Assembly: GCA_013115145.1 (NCBI GenBank)
Contig: JAAPAO010000097.1
Span: forward strand, 1-64,000
Reading direction: 5' to 3'
Origin: Perkinsus chesapeaki
Lineage: Eukaryota > Perkinsozoa > Perkinsida > Perkinsidae
DNA: 64,000 nt
A program made the translations under genes and the position numbers. Below the pieces are notes generated by a model, which was given only the letters and a program-made list of their open reading frames with translations, was not told the origin of the DNA and ran no database searches. Below are positions 23,195-35,100 of this stretch, piece after piece. Position 1 is the stretch's first letter. Each line of letters begins with the position of its first letter.

Positions 23195-23650
23195 TTATGA
23201 TAAGCCCCTCGCTAAAGCCACGAACCGCACGACAGAAACTACGTTCTTACTAACAAAGTCGTCTCTATCTGCCACAATTGTAGAACTTCCGAAACAAGTA
23301 ATTCGAATGTCCTCGTACTTGAGGCAAGTGAAACGTATGTGATCAATATCATCTACAACATCAGTATTATTATTCGAACTGCATATTTTACAGAAATGAC
23401 TGTCTACTTCCTTTATTCTAAACAAATAGTCTATACAAGCTGACCAATGCCCACATATTATTTTATTCAGACTGCAAGTAATATATCTCTCCGGTACATC
23501 CACAATCGCAAGCAAATCTTCCATCTCCTCAGACAAAGTCATCATAGGCCAGCTTCGAGCCGTGCACGGCTCACCATAGGCCAAGCCACCTAACTTTAGT
23601 GATGACCAGAATATGAGAAAATATGTAACTGAAGAACTTAAAGGAGCCAA
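23195..23650 (-). mobile_element. Non-LTR retrotransposon relic (C-terminal Cys/His region)
   Basis: A 151-codon frame contains NKIICGHWSACIDYLFRI, then CKIC, a spacer, and DHIRFTC. This matches the C-terminal layout of LINE-type reverse-transcriptase proteins, where CxxC...HxxxxC follows a domain starting with a turn-rich GH segment. No reverse-transcriptase domain, endonuclease or poly(A) tail is visible nearby, so it is a truncated remnant. It sits between the S28 gene and the C2-domain gene, inside the interval separating that gene from its pseudogene copy. Confidence 0.6.
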
Positions 23651-23891
23651 GAAGGTGGCCCACCTTTAATTCATAGGTTACGGAACGCAACGCCAATTGG
23701 GGAAGCAGTTTTGCAGAGACTTTTCCCAACTAACAACGCCACCTTCACGCCCATGCTCCTCAGCACTCTCAGTGAGAGTCTCTCGCTTTCCCGCGAGGGA
23801 TGAACTGGTGGAAAAGCAATTTTATGCTTACGCTCCACGACTCACTAGCACCAGGGCTCAACGTACCAAACTGGGAGTCCCAAACAGAAGT

Positions 23892-26800
23892 TCATAGAAC
23901 TGGATACTTCTTCGAGGTTAATCTATACTCTCCACAGGCATCAGTGCTCAATCCGTCGGAGTCCAATGGTCGGAAAGCGACCCACGCCGAGCCCTTGCCA
24001 GCGGTAGATAAGTCAATCTCATGCCAGCCGACATATGAATCAGCCCTCGACCCGGTGATAAAGATCGAGTGTTCGCGTCCAGCCAGGCCGAACTCGGCTG
24101 TTGAACCTCGAGCTCCTTTTATTATTCGTAACGGTGATTTGTAGCAAAGGAAAATACTAGGCTCCACACTGAGCCCGCCCTGAGCGAAGTGACGGACTTC
24201 CACAGTTATAGAACGCACTTCTTCCAGTGGCGTCAGTGAACTCCCGTGACGGGGATGGCTCTTTAGAGAATTGCCAGAGTTGGAGACGGTAGCAGCCCCT
24301 GTGAGCGGCAACTCGCTTCTGGAAGTGGCCAGAACATCCTGTTCGATCACTGACAGTGATCCTTTGACCTTAGAGTGACCCACTATGAAATCGAAGCCAC
24401 CAGCTACGCTGTCGGGTGTCTCTGGTATGAGCTGGGGAGTATCCCTCATATCCTCTATTCCCGGCCTAGACGGGTCATTCCACATCTCGGACTTCCACGA
24501 TACCGAGCTTCGAGTCAAGTCCTCAATGCCATCGCTTATGACCATGCGTAAACAAAGGCCTTGTTCAAATGTGATCATGTGTCTACTTTCAAAGTGTCTC
24601 ACAACCGCCGTTGATATCTCCACTTTATCCGCGTTAAGAAGCGCTACGACCAACTGAGTGTCCGGGTTAACCTCACCCAGCACCATCGCCTGTCTCAACG
24701 GAAGCCTTGCCTCGTGACCCGGCGTACATCTGATCCAAGCAATCTCGCCCGGCGATTCGCCAATCTGATGAAGACATACGAATGGCCATCTCTCTGGCTT
24801 GCTGGTCAAAAGAACTTTCAATTCTCCCGATGGCTCGAGTGAGATAGGGAACTCTTCATTTTCCTCAAGAACTCTCGGATCCAATGCCCCGATAGAAACC
24901 GCCGACCCTCCGGAATCCATGACGGCAAAAACGATAATTGAATCAAGATATGCATCCACAGCGACATCGCTGTTGAAAACAGCATTGTTATCAGACTCGA
25001 CTCGTTTGGTGTAGTGGGGATCGCTACATGACATCTTGACGAGCTCGTCGGCGTCTCTCGACGGTAGCAAGAAAGTAGCACGAGCAATGTCTCCCGTACA
25101 CGCGTTGAGTCGCACAAGGCATGCTTTCTCAGCTAAGCCAGTTATGCTGATCACCCGCAAGACATTTCGGTAGCGTCTACCATCTGAATGCCTAGCAGGC
25201 TCCGTCCAGGTTCTCACCAAGTTGGTAAGTTCGTCGATCGGCATCAGACTCCAGCTTAGGCGAACAGTCGCGCCGTCGAGATCCAAGCCGACGGAGCTTG
25301 GATGCAAACTTTCTTGCGTGAGATAATTCCGTAAATGGTATTCCCTTCTGTGCTGAGGGAATCTCATATCGGTCGCCGTCTCGAAGATTGGTATGATCAC
25401 CGACCGATCTGCAGTGAGCTGGAACTGATCCTTACCAAGCACACAGTCTATTCTTCCCTCAAGGGTCCCCAGATAGATATATATCCAAGGTGTGAGCTCA
25501 CAGTTTACTTCAATCATGCTCCACGAACAAGACGGGCAGAGCGAGTTCAATGATAGGATTACGGGACCCTCTTCCCGCGCTACAAAGTGACTAAATGCCA
25601 GTCCCGCCGTGGAAGAGCTCTCGCGTAAAATCAGAACCATTTCACACTCGTTCTGTCTGCTAATCGCATCGAATCGCATGCAACCTGGAATGGCGCAACT
25701 TGCGGTGGCAGTTTCCTGGGTGAAAGGCGGGAGCCTCAGTTCTGCGAACGCCTCAGTATCGCCGTGAGAAGGGCACCGCTCAGATCTTTGTGGAAGACCA
25801 ACTTTCACTGCCCACCGGACATAGTCTGAGCGAGCTGTGATCGTAGCTGGTATCGGTGGTACTAGAAAGTTGGAGGTGGAGCATCGCAGCCGTACGCAGT
25901 ATTCTAGCTTATACTGATGCTGCTTATCCCAGTGGACCGTTAAATAACTGGGAGCCCCTAAACGCGCCTTTATATTGCCAAAGAGGGCAGCCTCGTGCTC
26001 TACCGGATCACCAATAAACCTGCGAAGAAGCGACGATCCATCCAACTTGGATGATCAAAGAACAAAGCACCAAATTTGGTTAATTGCCGCCACAAATTGA
26101 AGTTAGGTGGCTGATTCGGGGGAGCTGCGCTAGCGAACGCTGTCCAGAGCATCCTTTGGGAATGTACTAGAGCCATCCTGGTGGGCATCAACGCCAGATG
26201 CATGAATATATTTTAAGGGGATCCGAGACCTTGCAAGTATTAATTCCAACGGCGTTCAATGAGCGTCGAGAGTGATACTAAGCATTGCTCATTAATAATA
26301 TCACATACTATATCTATAAGCTTCACAGCGTGAATATGTCATCGAACTTCGATTCGTGAATTTCGCAAAGTCAGAGGTGTAAACCTGCATGCCTCCGAAG
26401 CCTACCGTCGCTCCTTCCTTATCAAACTTAGCCTGACTTCCGCCCAGGTCTGTGACTGTATCATAGGTAATTCAAACGACACAACTTCCAACGGAGCGAG
26501 TCGACCACGATCTGGAGCTCGCGTACAAACCGTCTCAGGGTCTGGGTGATGACGCAGCTGTAATTTGAGAAAGCTGTCCTCATCTATTGCATGCCCCTCT
26601 AAGCTTTCTATTGAGGTTGGGCAGAACTGAAAAACTATAATGGCGTGCAGTCACATTGGGAAACGTTGTGGGATAATCACACTGAGATATTACGAATTGC
26701 CTGTATAGTGAAGTGTTTATCAGCGTGAGTCGACGTTATTAGCAACTAGGGTGAAATTCAAGGTATTCGGTTCGGCTCACAGCACCGTCAAGTAGGGCAC

Positions 26801-28384
26801 TCTGACGAGCTTTCGAGTGCCGTAAGGGTCACCGACAGATTCGTCCTTCCGGAAAAGTAATTCGGAAAAGCACATTTTTCCGGGCCAACCTGTAGTTTCT
26901 AATTGTGAGGAGGTCGAGGGCAAACTAGTGGAGCTCACGGAGTAGCTCGAAGCAATGGGACGTGATAGGTTTAAAAAAGGTTGGTCAGGAAAAATTCACA
27001 GCGTCTCCTCCAAAAAAAGTATCAGCCTTCCGAAAGTTGAACCCTCCGACCTGGAGCACCATCCATCTTTCAGCCCAGAGTTCAATCGTGACATAGCACT
27101 CATGCGGCGCCCCATCGCCGATTTGGACCGGTATCCGAAGTTCCGAAGGCTCGTCTTGACAAAACTGATGTCAGCGGTTTCAGATTCCCCGCCGGTCAGA
27201 CTCACCGCGTTCAGTCGCACGTTGAGTTTTTCACATTGTCCCAGCAGAATGTCGGCCACTAAGCCTTTTCTCTTATCCCACACCTCGATCTCAAGTTCGA
27301 GCTCACCGGTTACGCGCTCGAGCGTGCGAGAGTAGCTCCATGTCGGATTCCTTGTGTTTGGGCAGACACATGTCTCGATGGTTTCACAGCCCAATTGAAG
27401 CTTCACATAGGGATCGCAGCAGCCTCCAAGCCACTTGTCTTGAGATAGGTCGGGAAGATTTGCAGCACCAACAACCGTCAGCGTCACGCGGTAGATTTGT
27501 CTGGCGTCGCTTTCAGTACGGCTGGCGTGATCGCTAGTCAACCTGGAGCCCTGCGGCATCGGTTGCTTTCGTTTCGGTTGTATTAGACGTGGAGACGTTT
27601 GTCGTTGCTCAATTGCTGTGGCGAGATCTCGCGCACGCTCGAGATTCTCCAGGAATTTTGCCGATTGCCTGGGGTGCTCTACGCGCCTTTCCGCGTCGAG
27701 ATTTGTAACAGAATCCCTAAAAACCAGCGCTTACTTGACCATCGCCATAATTGCCCTACCGGCAAGATAAGTTCGAAGCAGGTCCCATCAAGGGCACCCT
27801 GGCGATTCGACATCGCATGAGCTCATCTATCTTGTCAACTCTTCTCGTCATAGCCTCCTCCAAATGCGCCTAGGAAAGATTTAGAAGATGCTAAGCAAGG
27901 GTTGTATGACCAAGAACAGGGACTCAGTGAGTCCAACTCACGGAGAGTGTCGAGGAGCCGCTTTGTACTCTAAGCTTTCCCATTCCATTGAAAATTGAAT
28001 TTCAATTTCTTTTATTCTCAAATTGAGAACGAATCAGTGAATTTGGAAGTCGCGAATTCTACGGCTCGGGAAATCTGCCATATCAGTAGGCATTGGCGAA
28101 ACATCGTGCATAGTACCGTGCTACTAGTGCTTGCATTCGATGGTCTCGTACGAATAGTTGCACGGGGCCCTTCCCACCAGTTCATTCCGTCTCTCACTCC
28201 GATGATCGTTGTTTCGCACAGGTTTCCCTTGCAATTGCCTTATCTGTTCATCGAGCTCTCTAAGATTTTGTGCTAGAACATTTCGAGAGGACTCCCGTTT
28301 TCGCAATCTAGTCGGTCGTGTGTCCACCTCTGCACGGAGCTTCGACACAAACTCTGCAAAGTCGCCACCAAGCGAGTTCATCAA
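23892..28384 (-). CDS. Large C2-domain protein with coiled-coil segments
   Basis: The last exon (about 26043-23892) is one open frame of ~716 codons; its first in-frame codon follows a CCAAG acceptor, so earlier starts belong to other frames. Upstream exons: ~26200-26090 (MALVHSQRMLWTAF), 26626-26406 (RAPDRGRLAPLEVVSFELP, SQTWAEVRLSLIR), 27680-26996 and ~28384-28124. The 27.5-kb exon has a helical lead-in (KFLENLERARDLATAIE) and a clear C2 domain: TLTVVGAANLPDL, CCDPYVKLQL, NPTWSYSRTLERV, ELEIEVWD. Further C2-like beta segments occur in the long exon. The 28.3-kb exon is coiled coil (LREVDEQIRQLQ-like). C2 domains bind lipids, with or without Ca2+; here two usual Asp positions are present (DPY, VWD). 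No known family matched as a whole. Its 3' end is duplicated at 18640-19160. Confidence 0.7.
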
Positions 28385-28429
28385 AGCAAATAAAGTTCCT
28401 TATGAAAATATTTCCCCGTGAATCCTCCC

Positions 28430-29148
28430 TTAACATTTTGTCCGTTGCCATTCAGAGCTTTTGCTCAGCGAGCAGCTCCGAGAAAATAGTAGTAACTCCC
28501 TTGGCTGAATACTGATAAATCCTTGACCATTAGAACTCAACAGATTCCAGTCAAGCGTAAGAGTAACCTTAGTTGCAAATGCGAAGTGCCGATGACTCTT
28601 TCCAGCTGTCGGAGCAAACACGGTATTACGGGCGGATGAGGAATAGCGATATATAGAGTATATTTGCTTCATATCGCTACTCAGTCGGTTGCCATCTGAC
28701 AGTAGTACACTGGCTGCCCCGGGGCTAGTAGCCCAGCCCTGGTACCAGTCCGTCGACTAGTACTCAGGCCGAAAAAAATAGTTACTCCCCATCTCAATAG
28801 AGCGATGCCGAATCTGACAGGATAGTCTCTTGCAGCAGCTTCTCAAAAACTTGCTGCACTTGGTCTCGACTTAAACCAGGAATGCACTAAACCATTCAGT
28901 CAAGCTTTGACTGAACGGCTTCACTGTCAAAGTTATGAACCCCCCTCCGGATCATCTCAAAACTACAGCAAGCTGACACAGTGAGCTGGTGATTTTCCCG
29001 TCATGAAACCGTGGCGTCCTTTAAATCACAGCTCGCGTAATATCGCAAACTGCTGGAATCAAATCGGATAGCGACCAACAATTCCGCGGCCCACGTGTAA
29101 ATTAAGCACTGCAACCAAATACTGACATCATATCACACCAGCCAGCCA
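28430..29148. other. Spacer between the C2 gene and DRC7
   Basis: A minus-strand frame at 28672-28430 (KVTLTLDWNLLSSNG) might be a 5' exon of the C2 gene. A TTCAGTCAA/TTGACTGAA hairpin with a 3-nt loop lies near 28900. Nothing else supported. Confidence 0.35.
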
Positions 29149-32100
29149 TCACGCGCCATGCCCAACTGACACTTCATCATCGTCTATATCATAATCCTCA
29201 TCATACTCCTCATCATCCCCAGGGTCCTTCTCCCACATAGCTTGCAACCTCGGATCAGCCAGGAGTGTCTCCTCTAACTCGGTGAACTTCTTTATTGCTT
29301 GAACTTCGTGGCGTGCTAGCCTCTGCTCCAGGATTTGGATACTGAAAAATCCTACTGGACAGTCAAACCATTGTCATGCTCGATAATGGCTCCCCGTGGA
29401 GTCCATTCAATTTTTAATGATATTTTATAACTTTTCTATTGATATGACGACATTGAATTGCTCTACAATCGCGTGCCCAGATGTAAATACATCTTGATGC
29501 TTACTCGACCTAGTGCTGCCGTTTAACTTCTTACCGGAACATCGCCAGTGTTTGATATTTCTCAAAGTCAGCTTCAGCTCGTCCTTGCTGAGCCTCTGGA
29601 CCACCCCGACGTTGAACTTGAGCGCGTCGCTTCTTCAACGCTTCCTGAACAGCAGCAGTGCAGGATATTCGCGAGTCACTGCGCCGCGAAATTGCCATCT
29701 CTACCAACTCTCCCCGACCCACCTGCTCATCTTCAAGTCTCTTCTGTATGATCGCTGCTCGGTCTAGAAGCCTCTTACGGAAGTCATTCTTGCACCTGCC
29801 AAGGAAAAAAAATTCCCGAGTCTGGGAAAAAATTATGTGACGGATAGGCATACAGCGCAACTGTTATTAGTTATACACTGGAAACTCACACGCGATTTCC
29901 CTGGGGATCAAGCATGCGCGAAAAGCTGCTCAGTCGAGGTACGGGATTCCTTCATAAACTAGCACAAATGGTAACGACCGCGAAAAAAACAATATTTTTT
30001 GACGAACATTTGCTTGTAGTAGCAATTGTCCATTCTTACTTTTTAGCCACGAATTCGGCCTGTAAAGCATCCAATTGCTTGCCAGGGAACTCCGACAGAT
30101 ATGGTGCCAAAATATCCACCTGAAACACGAACCAACCTCGGACACTTTGTCGGACTCAACTGCTACTATCACACATCAGTGATAGCTGCACGTCTCAGCA
30201 CTGATTGAGATACAGAAGATTATTTCAATTAGTAATTGTGATTGTGTTGGCACACAATCCGCTGTCTCCTTCCATGAAAGCTAGGCTAAGTGCAAAGTTT
30301 CAATATTGTTTGTTCAACAAAGGTATCTTTGTTTACAGGTGTCGAGTTCCTGTAATAACAGTAATACTCTCGGGATGGTCCGGATACCAAAGCTGAGCAT
30401 TGTGATACCACACGTTGTGATATTGTAGGAAAGTTTTACATGCTAGGTATGTTATTTTCCAATATGGATTTTACGATTGCATTCGTATCAATATTATGAT
30501 GGGGAATGCAATCGGACGTTCGCCTTGACCACTCGGCCAACCTGCTCTCCCAACGCTCCAAGCTGACTGAGTGTCGGGTGACCGTCGGCTGTATGGTTTT
30601 ATATTTTAGGAGATCATTATCATAAATTGTGATTCATACGGCTGTACTTATTCTGCATCTTCACCGCAGCATCACCACTACCAATGATACTATATAATTT
30701 CTCACTAGAGGAGGAGCGATCTCCCTCTACCTATCAACTATACTGTTCGTTTCTCCATTCCTTTTTCAGCAGACCACTACAAAAGGGTAAAAATCCATGG
30801 GACTATCACCAATATTCGTGCTCTCGCCGATTTTCGCTCGGGAGTATTTCTCATGCTTGGAAGCGACACTTTCAAGCGAAGATCGGGCAAAACTGTGAAG
30901 CGAGACACTCGGAGCGTTCCTCACCTTTTTGGTAGAGTTCTTATCCTGTTCTCCACCCGAAGGATCATCCACATCATCGAGCCGAGTTGTCACTTTCATC
31001 GAGCTATCTCTAGCGTAGTCGTAGACATCGCGGACCAACGCCTGAAAGAGTCACGCGCCACGTTATTTACATTTTTCTTGTATAGCTGAAGATGGCTCCC
31101 ACGGCCCTTGGTCTCCTAATGCTAATATTTCCGATAATAATTCATTTTCAAGCCGACAATTTGTAGATAATAAACCAAACATTTGTCTGTCGCGTGAAGG
31201 CACGCCGATGCCCATGCCTCGTATCATTGTGTAAAAGGGACAGTGTTCAAGAAATTTGGTTGAATACATATTTTAGCGATGAGAAAAAATGCACGTGAAC
31301 ATTCTTTCCGATTTTTCCATCCCGTATCGTCAAGGAGTCATTTTTCCGAGGAAATTCCAGAGCTCTGAAACTGAGGACTGCCAGCAGATACTCCAACACT
31401 CGTAAGCACCGAGAAACTCCAGCCCAATGTTTCTCACCAGATTTCGTTTATTCCCCAGATTCTCCTCGGCGCCCACTGGTAGTGAGGCGAAATCTGGTAT
31501 AATTGGGCCACCACTGATGCCCATCGCTGAACAAGAAAACGCTCGATTGCAACGCGAATAGTAATAGTTACTTGAAAATAAAAAAATACCGAGAAAATCA
31601 ATTTTAACATAATCGAGCTCCGGTGAAGTATTCCGTCCAACACTCAACTGGGAAACAGTGTATCCGATAAATTCTCCCTAAAAGTTGGAAAACTGTCCTA
31701 CACGAAAATTTCTTATTTCTGCCTTCTTCGCGAAACACCTGTTGCCATCGTTCAACAACCCCTACCATTCTGTGCGACCGGCGCAGCCTCCTGCTGTGCC
31801 ACTAGTCTTATGCTCTTCACGTTGCTCTCCTCCTTGCGACGAAGAGCGAGCTCAGTAGTGACTGGCAACCAACTGATTTAACTTTCACTCGCAAAACGTA
31901 CTGCGATTCATCGTCTCGACGAAGTTGTGTTTGCAACTTTTTTCAAGTTGCATGAGCTGATGCAACTGTCTCGGCGTCGGCAGTTCTATTTCTTCGCCGG
32001 CTCCCATGCGGCTGAGCTTGTCGAGTCTGAAGCACCACAGATCTACGCAGATCGGATGTGAGAGTCATCACGTAAGGGAAGTTCCGTCGGAGGTTTTGTG

Positions 32101-35100
32101 GAATGTGAGCTGCTGACCGGAGAGCCTTCCCTCTGGTCGATGATATGTGATACGAATCGACTTTGTCAAGAGGTTGAACACTATCTTGCCTGATAAAAAG
32201 ATAAGCATGTAAATTGTCGGGTGTATAGCTCAGTGGTAGAGCGGCTGACTGCAGATCAGCAGGTCCTCGGTTCAAATCCGGGTACGCCCTTCTCACTGCA
32301 CAATTCGGTTATCAAACACATCTGTTTGTTAACCTCCTCATCTGGCTTTCTGTACTTCTGTGCCATCTTTACCATAGGAATGTCACCGAGAGATTCTGAC
32401 ACGACAATCACTCCGATGGAATGAGCACCTATGTCTAGTTAAGCGAGTCTGGATGTTTCTCGTAACATCTCCAAACCGTTTGAACTCGCGAATGCAGTCA
32501 TCATAATATCGTAACATCGAACAACATTTATAAATCCGAGAAACAAGTTCCCGACAAAAGAAGACAACTTACCTATTGGCAGACTAGGCAAACTCCGACT
32601 CATCTTCGTTCCCTTCAGCGACCGATCTATCTTCACCGAATGGTATTCCAGAAGATCATCCCGATCGATAAAATACTCCTATCAACCACAGCGTCCCCTC
32701 GACTCGTCCAGAGCCACCTCACTTTAATTTTCTCGCCGATTCTATCCACGGTACGTTCGAGCCCATCTGGTCTGGTCTCGTGGAAGTACTCCATGCAGCG
32801 CCACTTCTCGTCAATATCGATTAAACTCTGAAAAGCCGTAACGTTCCCTCCCACGACTCATCTGGCAGAGCTCACCTTCAAAGCACCCGATCGGCCACGC
32901 TCGAAATCTTCCCTGATGGCTGTGTCGGCTAGATACCTCAACGCACAAGTGGATGGCGAGCGGTATACGGACCAAACTCACTTCACTCGATTCTTCAGCA
33001 TATCCTTTCGCTGTTTGTAGGTCTCGGTTATCATAACAGGAAGGCGCAGTCGTAGGTCTTTAAATCGAGTCACTCTGGAATAAAAAACGATCGAAGACGA
33101 AGAACCTCGTCCAGGAAATCGCTGGAAAGAATTATGTCAACTTCCTTCCAAAACTTGAGAAATAGGATCATTTTCAAGTTACATTATCTATGCAACTTAC
33201 ATACACCAATAACGTTCGCTTATGGTGAACGCTATGTTACTAGCGCTGTTATTAACTCTAAACACTGACTACATTTAAAGTAGTGAAATCAAGTAGCATT
33301 GCATTAACAAGCAGCTTCAGCAATTGCTTCAGTATAGGAGTCCTGTGCGTGAACCACACAGTGTAATGTAGTGTCGCATGACGGCCACAATGCGACGTAA
33401 AGATTCTTTACCAAAGAACATCTCTATTCGACTCAGGTACAATCAGTCGAATCAACCAAGGTTGCGGGGTACTCAAGTGAGTTTGTCGGCTGAGTTATCA
33501 CCGGATGGCACGTAGTTGACTGAGACGGTAATTGTGTCTATTCAATCATGTCGTTGATAATCTGAAAGCGTCCTTCGACGAAGGGTTTGGTAGATGCCAG
33601 TGAGATTCACCCAGCGATCTCCATACAACAGCTTATGTCAGTTGAGGCACGAAACATCCAATATTTTACAAAATAATATGAATAGCGGCGTATTACAGTG
33701 TTACTATCAGTCAGAATCAGTGCATTATTACGCCCTAAACTACTCAACAGCTACGTTCAAGCCTCGGATTACCCCGTCTAACTCTGCGACGTTGATGTGT
33801 CGCTCGCATCCGACGGCACGAAACCAAGAGCGTCCTCAACTTGCATCTTCCCAAAGAGCAAAACTGCGCCGAGAGCCACTGAACGACCGTCAGTGTAGTG
33901 AATTTATCCTTCCATTGAATTTAGAATGGAGGAATGGAGACTCCACTTGGGAAAGCTTTCAAGAGCTGGGCGGGGGACTCCCCCCACTCCCCCATGGGGG
34001 ATGATCGCCAGGAGTACGGTGTGGGCGTAAGACCGAAAAATACTTTCGGGGAAAGGCGAGGGAAAGTCCGACGCGACTCTACGTAATCAAGTCGAATCGA
34101 ACCTTCAGCGCCACCGATAGGTCACGTATCCAATATGAAAGCTACGTATTCGATACGTAATCAAATTGAGACCGGTAAACTGCACACGGACCCTCCAGGC
34201 ACACCAAGGAGCTAATAGACGGTGATCATCAAATTTTGTTTGGGGCACGGCCCGTGCCCTTTCGGGTAATCCGACACGGGAGACAGACTCTATCACTGCT
34301 CAGCCCTATGCCGTGAAGTTCACGGCATTTGCTATAAAATCTATAGCCGACCAGAGTGCTTCGCGCGGTGTGGTCAAACTATCGGTCAACGCGTACTAAA
34401 CCGCACGGTTCACCGTCTCCGGTGCATCTTATCCGATATTCAAGAGCTGCTCAGCGCGGCATGCGTCCTTACCTACCAGCTCGCCGACTTCGGATGCTCA
34501 AGCCAGTTAAAGCTTGAGCATCCGGTCGAACTTTAACTTGTCGGATATCCGACTTCTTGAAAACGAGTAGAAATGTTAAGCTCAGATGGCAGAGGCTGAG
34601 GATGTTGATTTAGAATAACTGTAAGTCATTAACTGACAGGAATATCGAAAATTCGCTTGTATGTATGCATCCGCAGTTTTATTCTCCGATTAGAGAAATA
34701 TCATTGAGCGATGACTGTAGTGCCGCGGCAGAATATTCGTATATAAAAGCCGCTCATTCTTGTCACATCCACGCTGGTCGTAGGGCTAAACCATAGCTCA
34801 CGACAATACTCCCTCGATTCACATGTCAAAATTGCATTCTCGCAGATCGTCACCTTTCAACGACTCCATCCGGCTGCGAGTAAGGTGCGAAGAGCTCCAA
34901 GATCGCTTTGCGATATTTCTCCATTCGCACCCCTCTGTCGCAGTAACGCACACCGTATCTGAAAGAATCAACTCCACCTGTCTTTCGTCTCCAGCGAACC
35001 TGTCTTTCGGTATCAACGGTGGTGCCGCCCAACTTGCCGGAACATCTTCGACAGTAAGAGGTCTCGGGAGGTCATATACCCCTACTAGATATGCCAGTGG

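Noticed and set aside
26000-26203. Direct in-frame N-terminal extension of the long C2-gene exon
   Set aside because: A stop lies upstream in the exon's frame, and the MALVHS... segment is in another phase, so an intron must separate them.
34105-34296. Minus-strand frame as a DRC7 exon
   Set aside because: DRC7 phase and homology run directly from the exon ending at 34854 to the one starting at 33074, so this lies in the intron.
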